Below are positions 7,530-15,296 of a stretch of DNA of 64,000 bases, piece by piece. Position numbers and translations under genes: made by a program. This DNA is from Superficieibacter sp. HKU1. Lineage in GTDB: Bacteria > Pseudomonadota > Gammaproteobacteria > Enterobacterales > Enterobacteriaceae. The DNA is taken from NCBI RefSeq assembly GCF_029319185.1, contig NZ_CP119754.1:310001-374000 (forward strand). The letters run 5' to 3'. The notes under the pieces are model-generated. The model was not told where the DNA came from. It was given only the letters and a program-made list of their open reading frames with translations, and did no database searches. The first letter of the stretch is position 1. The number at the start of each line of letters is the position of its first letter.

Positions 7530-7967
7530 TTATTCATCCTCTTCGTCACGCAGGGGAACGATCAGCATGTCGACATGTACGGTATTAATCAACTGGCGCG
7601 CAGAGGACATGAGCTTGCTCCAGAAATCCTGATGATGACCGCAAACAACCAGGTCCATGTCATATTTTTTGATCGCATCAACCAGTACCTGACCCAGATC
7701 GCCGCTGCCGCTCAGGGTTTCGGTGATAGGGTAACCCGCATTAGTGGACAGCTCGCTCAGCGCATGATGCGTTTCTTCAGAAATGCGTTTTTGCATATCG
7801 CCAAGGTTCACATCAATCAGGCCGGTGTATAGATCGGAGTAGTTAACATCCACATGAATCAGGGAAATTTTTGCATCGTAAGGACGTGCCATGGATACCG
7901 CTTTGTCTACCAGCACTTTGCTTTCTGGAGAAAGGTCAACCGCAATAAGAATGTGTTTGTAAGCCAT
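7530..7967 (-). CDS. uspA: Universal stress protein A
   Basis: A 145-residue Usp-fold protein nearly identical in pattern to E. coli UspA. It opens YKHILIAVDLSPESKVLV, has the GLIDVNLGDM segment, and ends HVDMLIVPLRDEEDE. UspA is a small cytoplasmic protein induced in stasis and by many stresses. The UspA subfamily lacks the ATP-binding GxxGxxxxS loop, and none is seen here. A terminator follows at 7482-7512 and uspB diverges upstream, as in E. coli. In K-12 dtpB lies beyond uspA; here the polyol cluster takes that place. Confidence 0.97.
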   Translation of the reverse strand: MAYKHILIAVDLSPESKVLVDKAVSMARPYDAKISLIHVDVNYSDLYTGLIDVNLGDMQKRISEETHHALSELSTNAGYPITETLSGSGDLGQVLVDAIKKYDMDLVVCGHHQDFWSKLMSSARQLINTVHVDMLIVPLRDEEDE

Positions 7968-8359
7968 AGTGTTACTCCTTCCATAAGTTGTCGATGACCA
8001 GTGGGCCTGACCGCCTGCGGTAGCTGGCTGCCTTTTCCGCGTCCTGCGTACTACACACGCGGGATGAATAAGCCCTGCCTTTAGAAGCCTGGTGTAGAGG
8101 ATAATCCTACCTTATAGCGCACCAGGCCCTTCGTCAATGTCGCTTGCTCAACTCAAAGTTGAACAAAATTTTCAGACAATTGCATTGATAATGGTTAACG
8201 TTCTGGTAAAAAAATTAACTGATCTCCTACACTATTTAATGAGCCGGTCGGATAAATAAATGTGATCGGTTTCTCACTCTTTCAATGAACTCTTTTGTCC
8301 GTGTGTTGGGGAGCGATTGCCCGCAGGCTTTAACGGTGGGTAATTGCCGGGGAGGCGGT
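7968..8359. promoter_or_regulatory. uspA-uspB divergent intergenic region
   Basis: A 392-nt spacer without a gene. On the minus strand a TTGACG (complement of 8132-8137) and a TATAAG (complement of 8111-8116) are separated by 15 bp and could be the uspA sigma-70 promoter, though the spacing is short. A perfect 6-3-6 palindrome (TCAACT, loop CAA, AGTTGA at 8148-8162) lies just upstream of that -35. I see no recognisable regulator site. Confidence 0.4.
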
Positions 8360-8695
8360 ATGATCAGCACCATCGCGCTTTTTTGGGCTTTATGTGTTGT
8401 TTGTGTTGTTAACATGGCACGTTATTTTTCATCCCTGCGTGCGCTGTTAGTGGTATTACGCGGCTGTGACCCTTTGCTTTACCAGTACGTCGATGGTGGC
8501 GGTTTCTTTACTTCTCATGGCCAGCCCGGTAAGCAGGTGCGACTGGTGTGGTATATCTATGCCCAACGCTACCTTGATCACCATGATGATGAGTTTATCC
8601 GCCGCTGTGAACGCGTGCGCGGACAGTTTATTTTGACCAGCTTTTTGTGTGGGCTGGTCGTGGTCAGTCTGATCGCATTGATGATTTGGCACTAA
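8360..8695 (+). CDS. uspB: Universal stress protein B
   Basis: A 111-residue inner membrane protein with one hydrophobic helix at each end, ISTIALFWALCVVCVVNMARYF and ILTSFLCGLVVVSLIALMIW. The middle carries DPLLYQYVDGGGFFTSHGQP, characteristic of UspB. An ORF opens at 8285, but GGGGAGGCGG just before ATG 8360 and the family length of 111 residues fix the start. In E. coli uspB is under RpoS control and its loss causes ethanol sensitivity in stationary phase. It converges with pitA, with a hairpin between them. Confidence 0.95.
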   Translation: MISTIALFWALCVVCVVNMARYFSSLRALLVVLRGCDPLLYQYVDGGGFFTSHGQPGKQVRLVWYIYAQRYLDHHDDEFIRRCERVRGQFILTSFLCGLVVVSLIALMIWH

Positions 8696-8698
8696 AAA

Positions 8699-8728
8699 AA
8701 AGCGGGCCAGTTTCCTGACCCGCTTCTG
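8699..8728 (+). terminator. Terminator between uspB and pitA
   Basis: AAGCGGGCCAG (8700-8710) pairs, with one mismatch, with CTGACCCGCTT (8715-8725) around a TTTC loop. The A-rich stretch before the stem gives a T run on the minus strand, so it may also stop pitA transcription. Confidence 0.75.
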
Positions 8729-8747
8729 CTTTCTGAAATACTCGCCG

Positions 8748-10244
8748 TTAAATGATATGCAGGGCCAGCCAGTACAGGATGCCCGACAGCAGGATTGAGG
8801 CTGGAAGCGTAAAGACCCACGCCATCAATATGCTGGTCACGGTTTTGCGTTGCAGACCGCCACCGTCTACGATCATCGTCCCCGCAACGGAGGATGAAAG
8901 AACGTGGGTGGTCGAAACCGGCATACCGGTATAGCTGGCAAGCCCGATGGAGACCGCTGCCGTCATCTGCGCGGACATACCCTGTGCATAGGTCATGCCT
9001 TTTTTACCGATTTTTTCACCGATAGTGGTGGCAACACGTCGCCAGCCGATCATGGTACCAATACCCAACGCTAACGCGACGGCCATGATGATCCAGATTG
9101 GGGCATACTCAATCGTGCTGAGCATATCGCCTTTCAGCTTTTTGAGCAGACGCTGATCGTCAGCGCTGACATTCGGTATCTTAGCCACTTTATCGGTCGT
9201 ATCCGCGATACACAGCATGATGCGGCGCAGCTGGCTACGCTGTTCTACCGGAAGCTTGTCGTAGTTATCAATGTCCGCCAGCATCGTTTTCGCGCGGTTC
9301 AGTGCGTTAACGGCCAGGCCTGGATGGCAATGAAACTCGGTCGGCTTGTTACCGGTTTGTTCCGGCGTCGGAATGACCGGCTCTTTTTCGATCGCTTTTT
9401 GCAGGAAGTCCGGATGCTGCTGGAGATAGACTTCTACGTTATTGATCGCGTCGCGAGTACGGGTAATGTCGTAACCAGAGGCATTCATGTTGACCACGAA
9501 TCCCGCAGGTGCAACGCCAATCAGTACCAGCATAATCAGGCCAATCCCTTTCTGGCCGTCATTCGCACCGTGAGAAAAACTCACGCCAATGGCGGACAGG
9601 ATCAGCGCGATACGCGTCCAGAACGGCGGTTTTTTCTTCCCGTCTTTCTTTTCACGTTCTGCTGGTGTCAGGTGGATACGGGCGCGTTTTTTGGTGCCGC
9701 TCCAGTAGCGACGCAAAATAAACACCAGGCCCCCTGCGAAGATCAGGCCAACGATGGGAGACACAATCAACGAGGCAAAGATATTGATAACTTTGGGAAT
9801 GTTGAGCGCATCTACCACCGATGTACCGCTCATCAATGCGTTGGTTAAACCAATGCCGATGATGGCGCCAATCAGGGTATGAGAACTGGATGCTGGCAAA
9901 CCAAAATACCAGGTCCCCAGGTTCCAGATGATAGCCGCCAGCAGCATGGAGAAAACCATCGCCAGGCCGTGAGCGGAGCTGACATTCAGCAGCAGATCGG
10001 TTGGCAGCATATGCACAATCGCATAGGCCACGCTCAATCCACCGAGCAGAACGCCGAAAAAGTTAAATACCGCAGCCATGACCACCGCGAGTTGCGAGCG
10101 CATTGCACGGGTATAAATCACGGTCGCAACAGCATTTGCGGTGTCGTGGAAGCCGTTAATGGCTTCGTAGAACAGCACAAAAACCAGAGCAAGTAATAAT
10201 AAAAGGCCCGTATGGAAATCAAGACCAGCAAACAAATGTAGCAT
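8748..10244 (-). CDS. pitA: Low-affinity inorganic phosphate / metal-phosphate transporter PitA
   Basis: A 498-residue member of the inorganic phosphate transporter (PiT) family, equal in length to E. coli PitA. The two PiT signature repeats are visible: NGFHDTANAVATVIYTRAM near residue 30 and SFSHGANDGQKGIG in the middle. Many hydrophobic helices surround a hydrophilic loop (about 275-380). It imports phosphate as a neutral metal-phosphate complex using the proton gradient. It is flanked by uspB and by divergent yhiN as in E. coli. Confidence 0.97.
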   Translation of the reverse strand: MLHLFAGLDFHTGLLLLLALVFVLFYEAINGFHDTANAVATVIYTRAMRSQLAVVMAAVFNFFGVLLGGLSVAYAIVHMLPTDLLLNVSSAHGLAMVFSMLLAAIIWNLGTWYFGLPASSSHTLIGAIIGIGLTNALMSGTSVVDALNIPKVINIFASLIVSPIVGLIFAGGLVFILRRYWSGTKKRARIHLTPAEREKKDGKKKPPFWTRIALILSAIGVSFSHGANDGQKGIGLIMLVLIGVAPAGFVVNMNASGYDITRTRDAINNVEVYLQQHPDFLQKAIEKEPVIPTPEQTGNKPTEFHCHPGLAVNALNRAKTMLADIDNYDKLPVEQRSQLRRIMLCIADTTDKVAKIPNVSADDQRLLKKLKGDMLSTIEYAPIWIIMAVALALGIGTMIGWRRVATTIGEKIGKKGMTYAQGMSAQMTAAVSIGLASYTGMPVSTTHVLSSSVAGTMIVDGGGLQRKTVTSILMAWVFTLPASILLSGILYWLALHII

Positions 10245-10474
10245 AGGACGTTACGCCATTTTGAGGACATGAACGCGGCGCATTATCAGTGACTTTGGCG
10301 GCGCGGGCAAAGTGAAATATAGCCTTTTTTTGATATTAGTCGTGCTTTGTCAGATCGTGCTAAAGATTTATCTTATAGATTTCAATGAAATAATAGATAC
10401 AGCGCATTTTTACGCTGGTGCGACCACTGGGTAATCTTTACAATTCACGCCCTGATTGAAGAGAGGACGCTGCT

Positions 10475-11668
10475 GTGGAAAGGTTTGATGCCATTGTTAT
10501 CGGTGCGGGTGCCGCAGGAATGTTTTGTGCGGCCACGGCAGGCCAGGCCGGAAGCCGGGTGTTGCTGATCGATAACGGCAAAAAACCGGGCCGTAAAATC
10601 CTGATGTCGGGCGGAGGACGCTGCAATTTTACCAACCTCTATGTCGAACCTGCCGCCTATCTGAGCCAGAATCCACATTTTTGCAAATCAGCGCTGGCGC
10701 GCTATACGCAGTGGGATTTTATTGAACTGGTAGGAAAGTACGGTATTGCCTGGCATGAAAAGGCGCTGGGCCAGCTTTTTTGCGATGATTCCGCCCAGCA
10801 AATCGTTGATATGCTGGTGAAGGAGTGTGAAAAGGGGCAGGTGACGCTGCGACTGCGCAGCGAGGTACTCAGCGTCGGGCACAATGCCGACGGGTACATC
10901 CTGCAGCTCAACGGCGATACGGTGGCGGCGGCGAAGCTGGTCATCGCCAGCGGCGGGCTGTCCATGCCGGGACTGGGCGCGTCTCCTTTTGGCTATAAAA
11001 TCGCGGAGCAGTTCGGCCTGAAGGTACTGCCAACGCGCGCCGGGCTGGTCCCCTTTACGTTGCATAAACCGCTGCTGGAGCCGTTACAGACGCTCTCCGG
11101 TGTCTCGGTGCCCTCAGTCATTACCGCGCAAGATGGTACCGTGTTTCGCGAAAGCCTGCTGTTTACCCACCGGGGGCTTTCAGGTCCGGCGGTGCTGCAA
11201 ATCTCCAGCTACTGGCAACCGGGAGAATTTGTCAGTATCAATTTGCTGCCGGACTGCGATCTGGAAAGCGTTCTGAATGAGCAACGGGCGGCGCATCCTA
11301 ATCAGAGCCTGAAGAATACGCTCGCGATGCAACTGCCCAAACGGCTGGTCGAGTGTTTGCAGCAGTTAGGGCAAATTCCGGACGTCACGCTGAAACAGCT
11401 TAACGCGCGCGACCAGCAAACGCTGGTAACGACGTTAACCGCATGGCGCGTACAGCCGAACGGGACGGAGGGTTACCGCACGGCGGAAGTGACCCTGGGC
11501 GGGGTCGATACGCATGCGCTTTCATCGCGCACGATGGAGGCGCGTCATGTGCCGGGGCTTTATTTTATCGGCGAAGTGATGGATGTGACCGGCAGGCTGG
11601 GGGGATATAATTTCCAGTGGGCGTGGTCGAGTGCCTGGGCGTGCGCCCAGGCACTGGTCGAATCGTAA
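10475..11668 (+). CDS. yhiN: HI0933-like FAD-dependent flavoprotein YhiN
   Basis: A 397-residue flavoprotein of the HI0933/YhiN family. The N-terminus has the dinucleotide motif AIVIGAGAAGMFCA followed by GRKILMSGGGRCNFTN. The C-terminus has the family ending LYFIGEVMDVTGRLGGYNFQWAWSSAWACAQ. It starts at GTG 10475 after GAGAGGA. The physiological role in enterobacteria is not established. It diverges from pitA across a 230-nt spacer in which I recognise no site, and it ends in a strong hairpin. Confidence 0.93.
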   Translation: MERFDAIVIGAGAAGMFCAATAGQAGSRVLLIDNGKKPGRKILMSGGGRCNFTNLYVEPAAYLSQNPHFCKSALARYTQWDFIELVGKYGIAWHEKALGQLFCDDSAQQIVDMLVKECEKGQVTLRLRSEVLSVGHNADGYILQLNGDTVAAAKLVIASGGLSMPGLGASPFGYKIAEQFGLKVLPTRAGLVPFTLHKPLLEPLQTLSGVSVPSVITAQDGTVFRESLLFTHRGLSGPAVLQISSYWQPGEFVSINLLPDCDLESVLNEQRAAHPNQSLKNTLAMQLPKRLVECLQQLGQIPDVTLKQLNARDQQTLVTTLTAWRVQPNGTEGYRTAEVTLGGVDTHALSSRTMEARHVPGLYFIGEVMDVTGRLGGYNFQWAWSSAWACAQALVES

Positions 11669-11677
11669 CGTATTGAG

Positions 11678-11707
11678 AAGCCGCAATAAATTATTGCGGC
11701 TTTTTTA
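11678..11707 (+). terminator. yhiN terminator
   Basis: AAGCCGCAATAA (11678-11689) and its complement (11691-11702) form a long hairpin, with the terminal A-T pairs opening as the loop. A T run follows directly. It lies 9 nt past the yhiN stop. Confidence 0.9.
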
Positions 11708-11747
11708 TTGTTATTTTCCATGTCTGTAGCGCATGTATTTTAATTAA

Positions 11748-11839
11748 TACTCAATGAGTACGAGCATTGCTACCCCTTAATTGTTGCGGTGATAATAATA
11801 AGCGAGAAAAAAAGCGGTCCACAAATTTCTAAATGAGTA
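11748..11839. promoter_or_regulatory. Candidate NarL-type heptamers upstream of the yeaR triplet
   Basis: Three sequences match or nearly match the NarL heptamer TACYYMT: TACCCCT at 11771-11777 on the plus strand, and ATGAGTA (a match on the minus strand) at 11754-11760 and 11833-11839. TACTCA at 11748 forms a palindrome with the first ATGAGTA. E. coli yeaR-yoaG is controlled by nitrate-NarL and NsrR, so such sites are expected, but the canonical 7-2-7 arrangement is not present. Confidence 0.35.
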
Positions 11840-11906
11840 TATGATATGCAACATATGATTGCCTTATTCCCTGAATAAAGCTTAGGGAAGAGTAAGAGGT
11901 TTAAAT

Positions 11907-12239
11907 ATGGAACGTATTGTTATACCTGCTCATTATATCCATACCCGTTCTACGCCGTTCTGGAATAATGAGACCGCGCCAGCCTCTATCTGGAAACGTC
12001 ACCTTGATGCCGGTACGCGGCAGGGGGTTTACCCCCGCTTAAGCGTGATGCGCGGCGCGATCCGCTATTACGGTTATGCAGATGAGACCAGCCCTGAACC
12101 GGTGGAAACACTGACAATTAACGCCGGAGAATTTGGCGTTTTCCCACCGGAAAAATGGCACAACATAGAAGCATTAACCGGCGATACGCTATTTTGCGTC
12201 GATTTTTATGTTGATCCGAAAATTTTGATCGAGGGATGA
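11907..12239 (+). CDS. YeaR-like DUF1971 cupin protein, copy 1
   Basis: A 110-residue protein of the YeaR/TehB-N-like (DUF1971) family, a small cupin-like fold. The family signature HYIHTRSTPFWN opens the protein, GVYPRLSVMRGAIRYYGYADE is in the middle, and GEFGVFPPEKWHNIEALTGDT carries the family's conserved histidine. In E. coli yeaR and yoaG form a nitrate- and nitric-oxide-responsive operon of uncertain biochemical role. Here it is the first gene of a yeaR-yoaG-yeaR triplet with 10 nt to the next gene. Confidence 0.85.
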   Translation: MERIVIPAHYIHTRSTPFWNNETAPASIWKRHLDAGTRQGVYPRLSVMRGAIRYYGYADETSPEPVETLTINAGEFGVFPPEKWHNIEALTGDTLFCVDFYVDPKILIEG

Positions 12240-12249
12240 GGTATTTATA

Positions 12250-12588
12250 ATGATGACAGAAAACAGAGGTTATTCTCTGGCAGTGACCAATAGCAGCAAC
12301 CATGAAACCGAAGACAAAGTGTATTTGAAACCCATGTCCCTTTATGTGCCGGATCTTGCCGTGCAGGCGGTGACGGAGCTGGTTTCTGGTTTGTCATCGG
12401 CAAACGAAAATGCACACGAATTTGTCCTGACGGTGACGAATAACAATAACGGTATTTCAGTTGATAAAAATTTTGCCAGTCTGAGTGAGTTGCAGGATCC
12501 GCTCACTGCCGCGGATAGCGTAAAAGAGCTGATTAATATCGTTCGCGGCTATGAGTCTGACGAAGAAACCAATGTGTGCGGCTGGTAA
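12250..12588 (+). CDS. YoaG-like DUF1869 protein with two tandem domains
   Basis: A 112-residue protein that appears to hold two copies of the approximately 60-residue YoaG (DUF1869) unit. Copy 1 runs YSLAVTNSSN...VYLKPMSLYVPDLAVQAVTELVSGL (residues 8-48). Copy 2 runs FVLTVTNNNNGISVDKNF...AADSVKELINIVRGYESDEETNVCGW (59-112). The ending NVCGW is the same kind of ending as in E. coli YoaG, which is a single 60-residue unit that forms a dimer. A fused dimer is therefore the natural reading. The gene lies between the two yeaR copies and its end is followed within 25 nt by the start of the second. Function unknown; nitrate/NO response is inferred from the family context. Confidence 0.8.
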   Translation: MMTENRGYSLAVTNSSNHETEDKVYLKPMSLYVPDLAVQAVTELVSGLSSANENAHEFVLTVTNNNNGISVDKNFASLSELQDPLTAADSVKELINIVRGYESDEETNVCGW

Positions 12589-12611
12589 TTCTACCCCCTG
12601 GAGGATTGATT

Positions 12612-12968
12612 ATGGCGTTTCAAATTCCTGCTCATTTTCGTCACACCCGTTCCACGCCGTTCTGGGATAAACAGACGGTTCCCCAGGCGTTATTAACCCA
12701 TCACAATACCAAAAAAGGCGTTTATGGCCGCCTCTCGGTAATGGAAGGCGCGGTGAAATATTTCGGCTTTGCCAGCGAAAATGACACCACGGCGGAAATC
12801 GAAGTCGTGATTGAGGCCGGGCACTTCGGCATCAGCCCGCCGCAGTACTGGCATCGTATTGAGCTACTGACCGACGATACGTATTTCAACATTGATTTCT
12901 TTGCCGATCCGGAGGAAGCGCTGGAAGGTAAGGGGATTGGCCAGGTAGTGAATACGCACCGCGGTTAA
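12612..12968 (+). CDS. YeaR-like DUF1971 cupin protein, copy 2
   Basis: A 118-residue YeaR homologue. It opens AFQIPAHFRHTRSTPFWDKQT, has GVYGRLSVMEGAVKYFGFASE and the conserved GHFGISPPQYWHRIELLTDDTYFNIDFFADPE. ATG 12612 is preceded by GGAGG; an in-frame ORF reaching back to 12576 overlaps the YoaG-like gene and is not needed. It is closer in length and C-terminus to E. coli YeaR (119 residues) than copy 1. The two copies differ widely, so the duplication is not recent. Confidence 0.87.
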   Translation: MAFQIPAHFRHTRSTPFWDKQTVPQALLTHHNTKKGVYGRLSVMEGAVKYFGFASENDTTAEIEVVIEAGHFGISPPQYWHRIELLTDDTYFNIDFFADPEEALEGKGIGQVVNTHRG

Positions 12969-13006
12969 CGCCGGTAACGAAGAGCCGCTGGCCTGTGCGG
13001 GCGGTT

Positions 13007-13115
13007 TGCCGGGCGGCGGCTGCGCCTTGCCCGGCCTACGATGCCGGCATAACGTTATTTGTAGGCCTGTGCAAGCGCAGCGCCGCCAGGCATTATGAGG
13101 TCATGCCTGGCCGAA
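13007..13115. repeat. REP/BIME-type palindromic element
   Basis: GCCGGGCGGCGGCTGCGCCTTGC with CCCGGCCTACGATGCCGGC, followed by a GTAGGCC...GCGCAGCGCCGCCAGGC unit in the opposite orientation, is the typical layout of enterobacterial REP sequences. It sits between the second yeaR copy and the convergent SDR gene. Confidence 0.75.
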
Positions 13116-13139
13116 TGGCTGCGCTCATTGCGGCTCACG

Positions 13140-13934
13140 TCAGACAATATCATCCACTACGCCGCCATCCACGCGCAGCGCCGCGCCCGACGTGGCGGAA
13201 GCCTGCTCTGAACAGACGTAAACCACCATATTCGCCACTTCTTCGACCGTGGCGGCACGCTGGATCACCGAACTGGGGCGGTTTTGCATCACGAACTCTT
13301 TTGCCACTGTCTCCAGCGATTTGCCGGTTTTTTCCACTTCATCCTTCATCATGGCGGCAAAACCATCGGATAAGGTCGGCCCCGGCAGGACGCTGTTCAC
13401 CGTTACACCGCTGCCCGCGACGAATTTCGCCAGTCCGCGCGAGAGGGAAAGCAGCGCCGTTTTGGTCACGCCGTAGTGGATCATATCCGCCGGAATATTG
13501 CGTGCCGATTCTGATGAAATAAACACCACGCGTCCCCAGCCTTTGCGTACCATGCCCGGCAGCAGCGCGCGCGCCAGGCGCACGCCCGACATTACGTTCG
13601 TTTGCCAGTAGTTATTCCAGGTATCGTCATCGGTCGAATAAAAATCCTGCGGGCCGAAAATCCCGGCATTGTTAACCAGAATATCGACATCCGGTGCCAC
13701 CCTGAGTAGCGACTCCACCCCTTCCGGCGTGCTGAGATCGGCAATCGCCGCGCGAAGCTGCGCGCCTGGCACCGCCTGCTGAAGATGCTGGATGCCCTGA
13801 TTCACGCTGCTTTCGCTGCGCCCGTTGATAATCACTTCCGCGCCGCTTTCCGCCAGCCCTCTGGCGATCCCTAAGCCAATCCCCCCGGTGGAGGCGGTCA
13901 CCAGCGCCACTTTTCCCGTAAAATCGATTTTCAT
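13140..13934 (-). CDS. SDR-family NAD(P)-dependent oxidoreductase
   Basis: A 264-residue classical short-chain dehydrogenase. It shows the TASTGGIGLG nucleotide loop at residues 13-22, NNAG near 88, the catalytic Ser in FISSES and the YGVTK Tyr-Lys pair near 154. It ends with GAALRVDGGVV as typical SDRs do. NGRSES after the second strand suggests a preference for NADP. The substrate is unknown. It stands alone, convergent with the yeaR triplet and divergent from the TacAT pair, so context gives no clue. Confidence 0.85.
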   Translation of the reverse strand: MKIDFTGKVALVTASTGGIGLGIARGLAESGAEVIINGRSESSVNQGIQHLQQAVPGAQLRAAIADLSTPEGVESLLRVAPDVDILVNNAGIFGPQDFYSTDDDTWNNYWQTNVMSGVRLARALLPGMVRKGWGRVVFISSESARNIPADMIHYGVTKTALLSLSRGLAKFVAGSGVTVNSVLPGPTLSDGFAAMMKDEVEKTGKSLETVAKEFVMQNRPSSVIQRAATVEEVANMVVYVCSEQASATSGAALRVDGGVVDDIV

Positions 13935-14053
13935 GCTTCGCTCCGGATTGTGATGAATGTTCGGATCATTAAGCGTAGCAGGCGAAGATTGATGGGGTTG
14001 AGGAACACCTGGAGCAAAAATTGAAGCACCTTACCTGGATGAACCGAGTTGTA

Positions 14054-14101
14054 TAGCTTTTTGCTAGTGTAAAAGCTATTTTATGTATAGCAATTTGCTA
14101 T
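14054..14101. promoter_or_regulatory. Operator palindromes of the TacAT-type toxin-antitoxin operon
   Basis: ATAGCAA-T-TTGCTAT (14087-14101) is a perfect 7-1-7 palindrome ending a few bases before the ribosome site. TAGC-TTTTT-GCTA (14054-14066) is a related upstream half-palindrome. RHH-type antitoxins of this family repress their own operon by binding such repeats, so these are the likely operator. Confidence 0.65.
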
Positions 14102-14115
14102 CTACAGGAGGCGTT

Positions 14116-14412
14116 ATGCCAGCATCGACAGCAAAAGTTTCGAAAAAATTCAACCGGGATAACCAAATTAACCTGCGCGCCAGCGATGCTGAACGCGCCA
14201 TCATTGATTATGCTGCCAGCTTATTGAATAAATCACGTACAGATTTCATTCTTGAACTTGCTTACAACGAAGCACAAAATATTATTTTAGATCAACGGCT
14301 TTTTGTCCTGGATGCGGATAAATATCAGGCGTTTGTCGAGCAGCTTGAAGCGCCTCTGGAGAATGTCGAAGGTCGTAATCGTTTAATGGATGTGAAACCT
14401 GAATGGAAGTAA
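14116..14412 (+). CDS. DUF1778 antitoxin (TacA family)
   Basis: A 98-residue DUF1778 protein. It has an N-terminal ribbon-helix-helix (INLRASDAERAIIDYAASLLNKSRTDFILELA) and a C-terminal toxin-neutralising tail (FVEQLEAPLENVEGRNRLMDVKPEW). An ATG at 14083 is in frame but lies within the operator palindrome; CAGGAGG at 14105-14111 fits ATG 14116, which also gives the usual family length. Such antitoxins bind DNA with their toxin and wrap its active site. The stop overlaps the toxin start by 10 nt. Confidence 0.88.
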   Translation: MPASTAKVSKKFNRDNQINLRASDAERAIIDYAASLLNKSRTDFILELAYNEAQNIILDQRLFVLDADKYQAFVEQLEAPLENVEGRNRLMDVKPEWK

Positions 14413-14879
14413 CCACGCCCAAAATACTCACTGACACCCATGTGATGACTGATTTTTGTTGTGGAAATAGCGTCCTGGATGACTGGTTAATGCGGCGAGC
14501 ATTAAAAAAACAGGCGTTAAACGCTTCCCGAACGTTTGTTACCTGTGAGAGCGGGACCCGGAATGTGGTTGGCTATTACTCACTGGCTTCGGGTTCAGTT
14601 ACACATCATGCCGTCCCGCGTGGATTGCGGCAGAATATGCCCGAACCCATCCCGGTTATTCTCCTGGGTCGTCTGGCTGTCGATCAACGTTATCAGGGCC
14701 AGGATATGGGTAAGTGGCTCCTTAATGATGTTGTTAACCGCGTCATTAATGTCGCGGAGCAAATTGGGGTAAAAGCCATGATGGTTCACGCCATCAACGA
14801 AGACGCCCGGAGATTCTATAAACATTTCGGCTTCGTGCAGTCGGTTATCGCAGAAGATACCCTGTTCTGGCGTTTATAA
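14403..14879 (+). CDS. GNAT acetyltransferase toxin (TacT family)
   Basis: A 158-residue GNAT-fold toxin. VLDDWLMRRALKKQALNASRTFV and YYSLASGSV match Salmonella TacT, a toxin that acetylates the amino group of aminoacyl-tRNAs to stop translation. The catalytic Tyr is Tyr139 in RRFYKHFGF. The acetyl-CoA loop reads RYQGQDMG (96-103), with Asp101 where the family motif Q/RxxGxG/A has Gly or Ala. That could weaken cofactor binding, or may simply be a tolerated variant. The gene overlaps the antitoxin and lies 6 nt from the convergent nikR stop. Confidence 0.85.
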   Translation: MEVTTPKILTDTHVMTDFCCGNSVLDDWLMRRALKKQALNASRTFVTCESGTRNVVGYYSLASGSVTHHAVPRGLRQNMPEPIPVILLGRLAVDQRYQGQDMGKWLLNDVVNRVINVAEQIGVKAMMVHAINEDARRFYKHFGFVQSVIAEDTLFWRL

Positions 14880-14885
14880 ACTTCC

Positions 14886-15284
14886 TCACTCCTCCGCCAG
14901 ACACTGCAAGTGCCCGTGGCGCACGCCGCGCTGGGCGATCACATCGTCGGCGAAATGCTGGATCTCGTGCATATTGCCCTTCAGTACCGCGACTTCCAGG
15001 CAGTCATCATGATTGATATGCACATGCAGCGTGGAGACTGACAGATCGTGGTGATGATGCTGCGCCGAGACGATACGACTGGCGAGATCGCGTTTCTCAT
15101 GTTCATAAACATACGATAACACCGCATAGCCGCTCTGCCCGCCGTGCTGAGTGTGCTCGTGCGTCAGCGTGTTGCGCAGGATATCGCGAATCGCTTCTGA
15201 CCGGTTGTTGTAGCCCCGCTGCTGGCTTAGCGCGTCCAGCGTAGCGAGAAGATCGTCGTCAAGCGTAATGGTGATTCGTTGCAT
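14886..15284 (-). CDS. nikR: Nickel-responsive repressor NikR
   Basis: A 132-residue regulator almost collinear with E. coli NikR. It has an N-terminal ribbon-helix-helix DNA-binding domain (QRITITLDDDLLATLD, GYNNRSEAIRDIL) and a C-terminal ACT-like nickel-sensing domain. The high-affinity site ligands are seen in LHVHINHDDCLE, corresponding to His87, His89 and Cys95, with His76 in the QHHHHD segment. With nickel it represses nikABCDE through the palindrome at 20215-20242. It is the last gene of the nik block, 12 nt after nikE. Confidence 0.96.
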   Translation of the reverse strand: MQRITITLDDDLLATLDALSQQRGYNNRSEAIRDILRNTLTHEHTQHGGQSGYAVLSYVYEHEKRDLASRIVSAQHHHHDLSVSTLHVHINHDDCLEVAVLKGNMHEIQHFADDVIAQRGVRHGHLQCLAEE

Positions 15285-15296
15285 TGGAATGCGTCC

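Noticed and set aside
8285..8359. N-terminal extension of uspB
   Set aside because: The ribosome site and the conserved 111-residue length both favour ATG 8360.
9324..9848. A 174-codon plus-strand ORF opposite pitA
   Set aside because: Antisense shadow; no family resemblance and pitA is intact.
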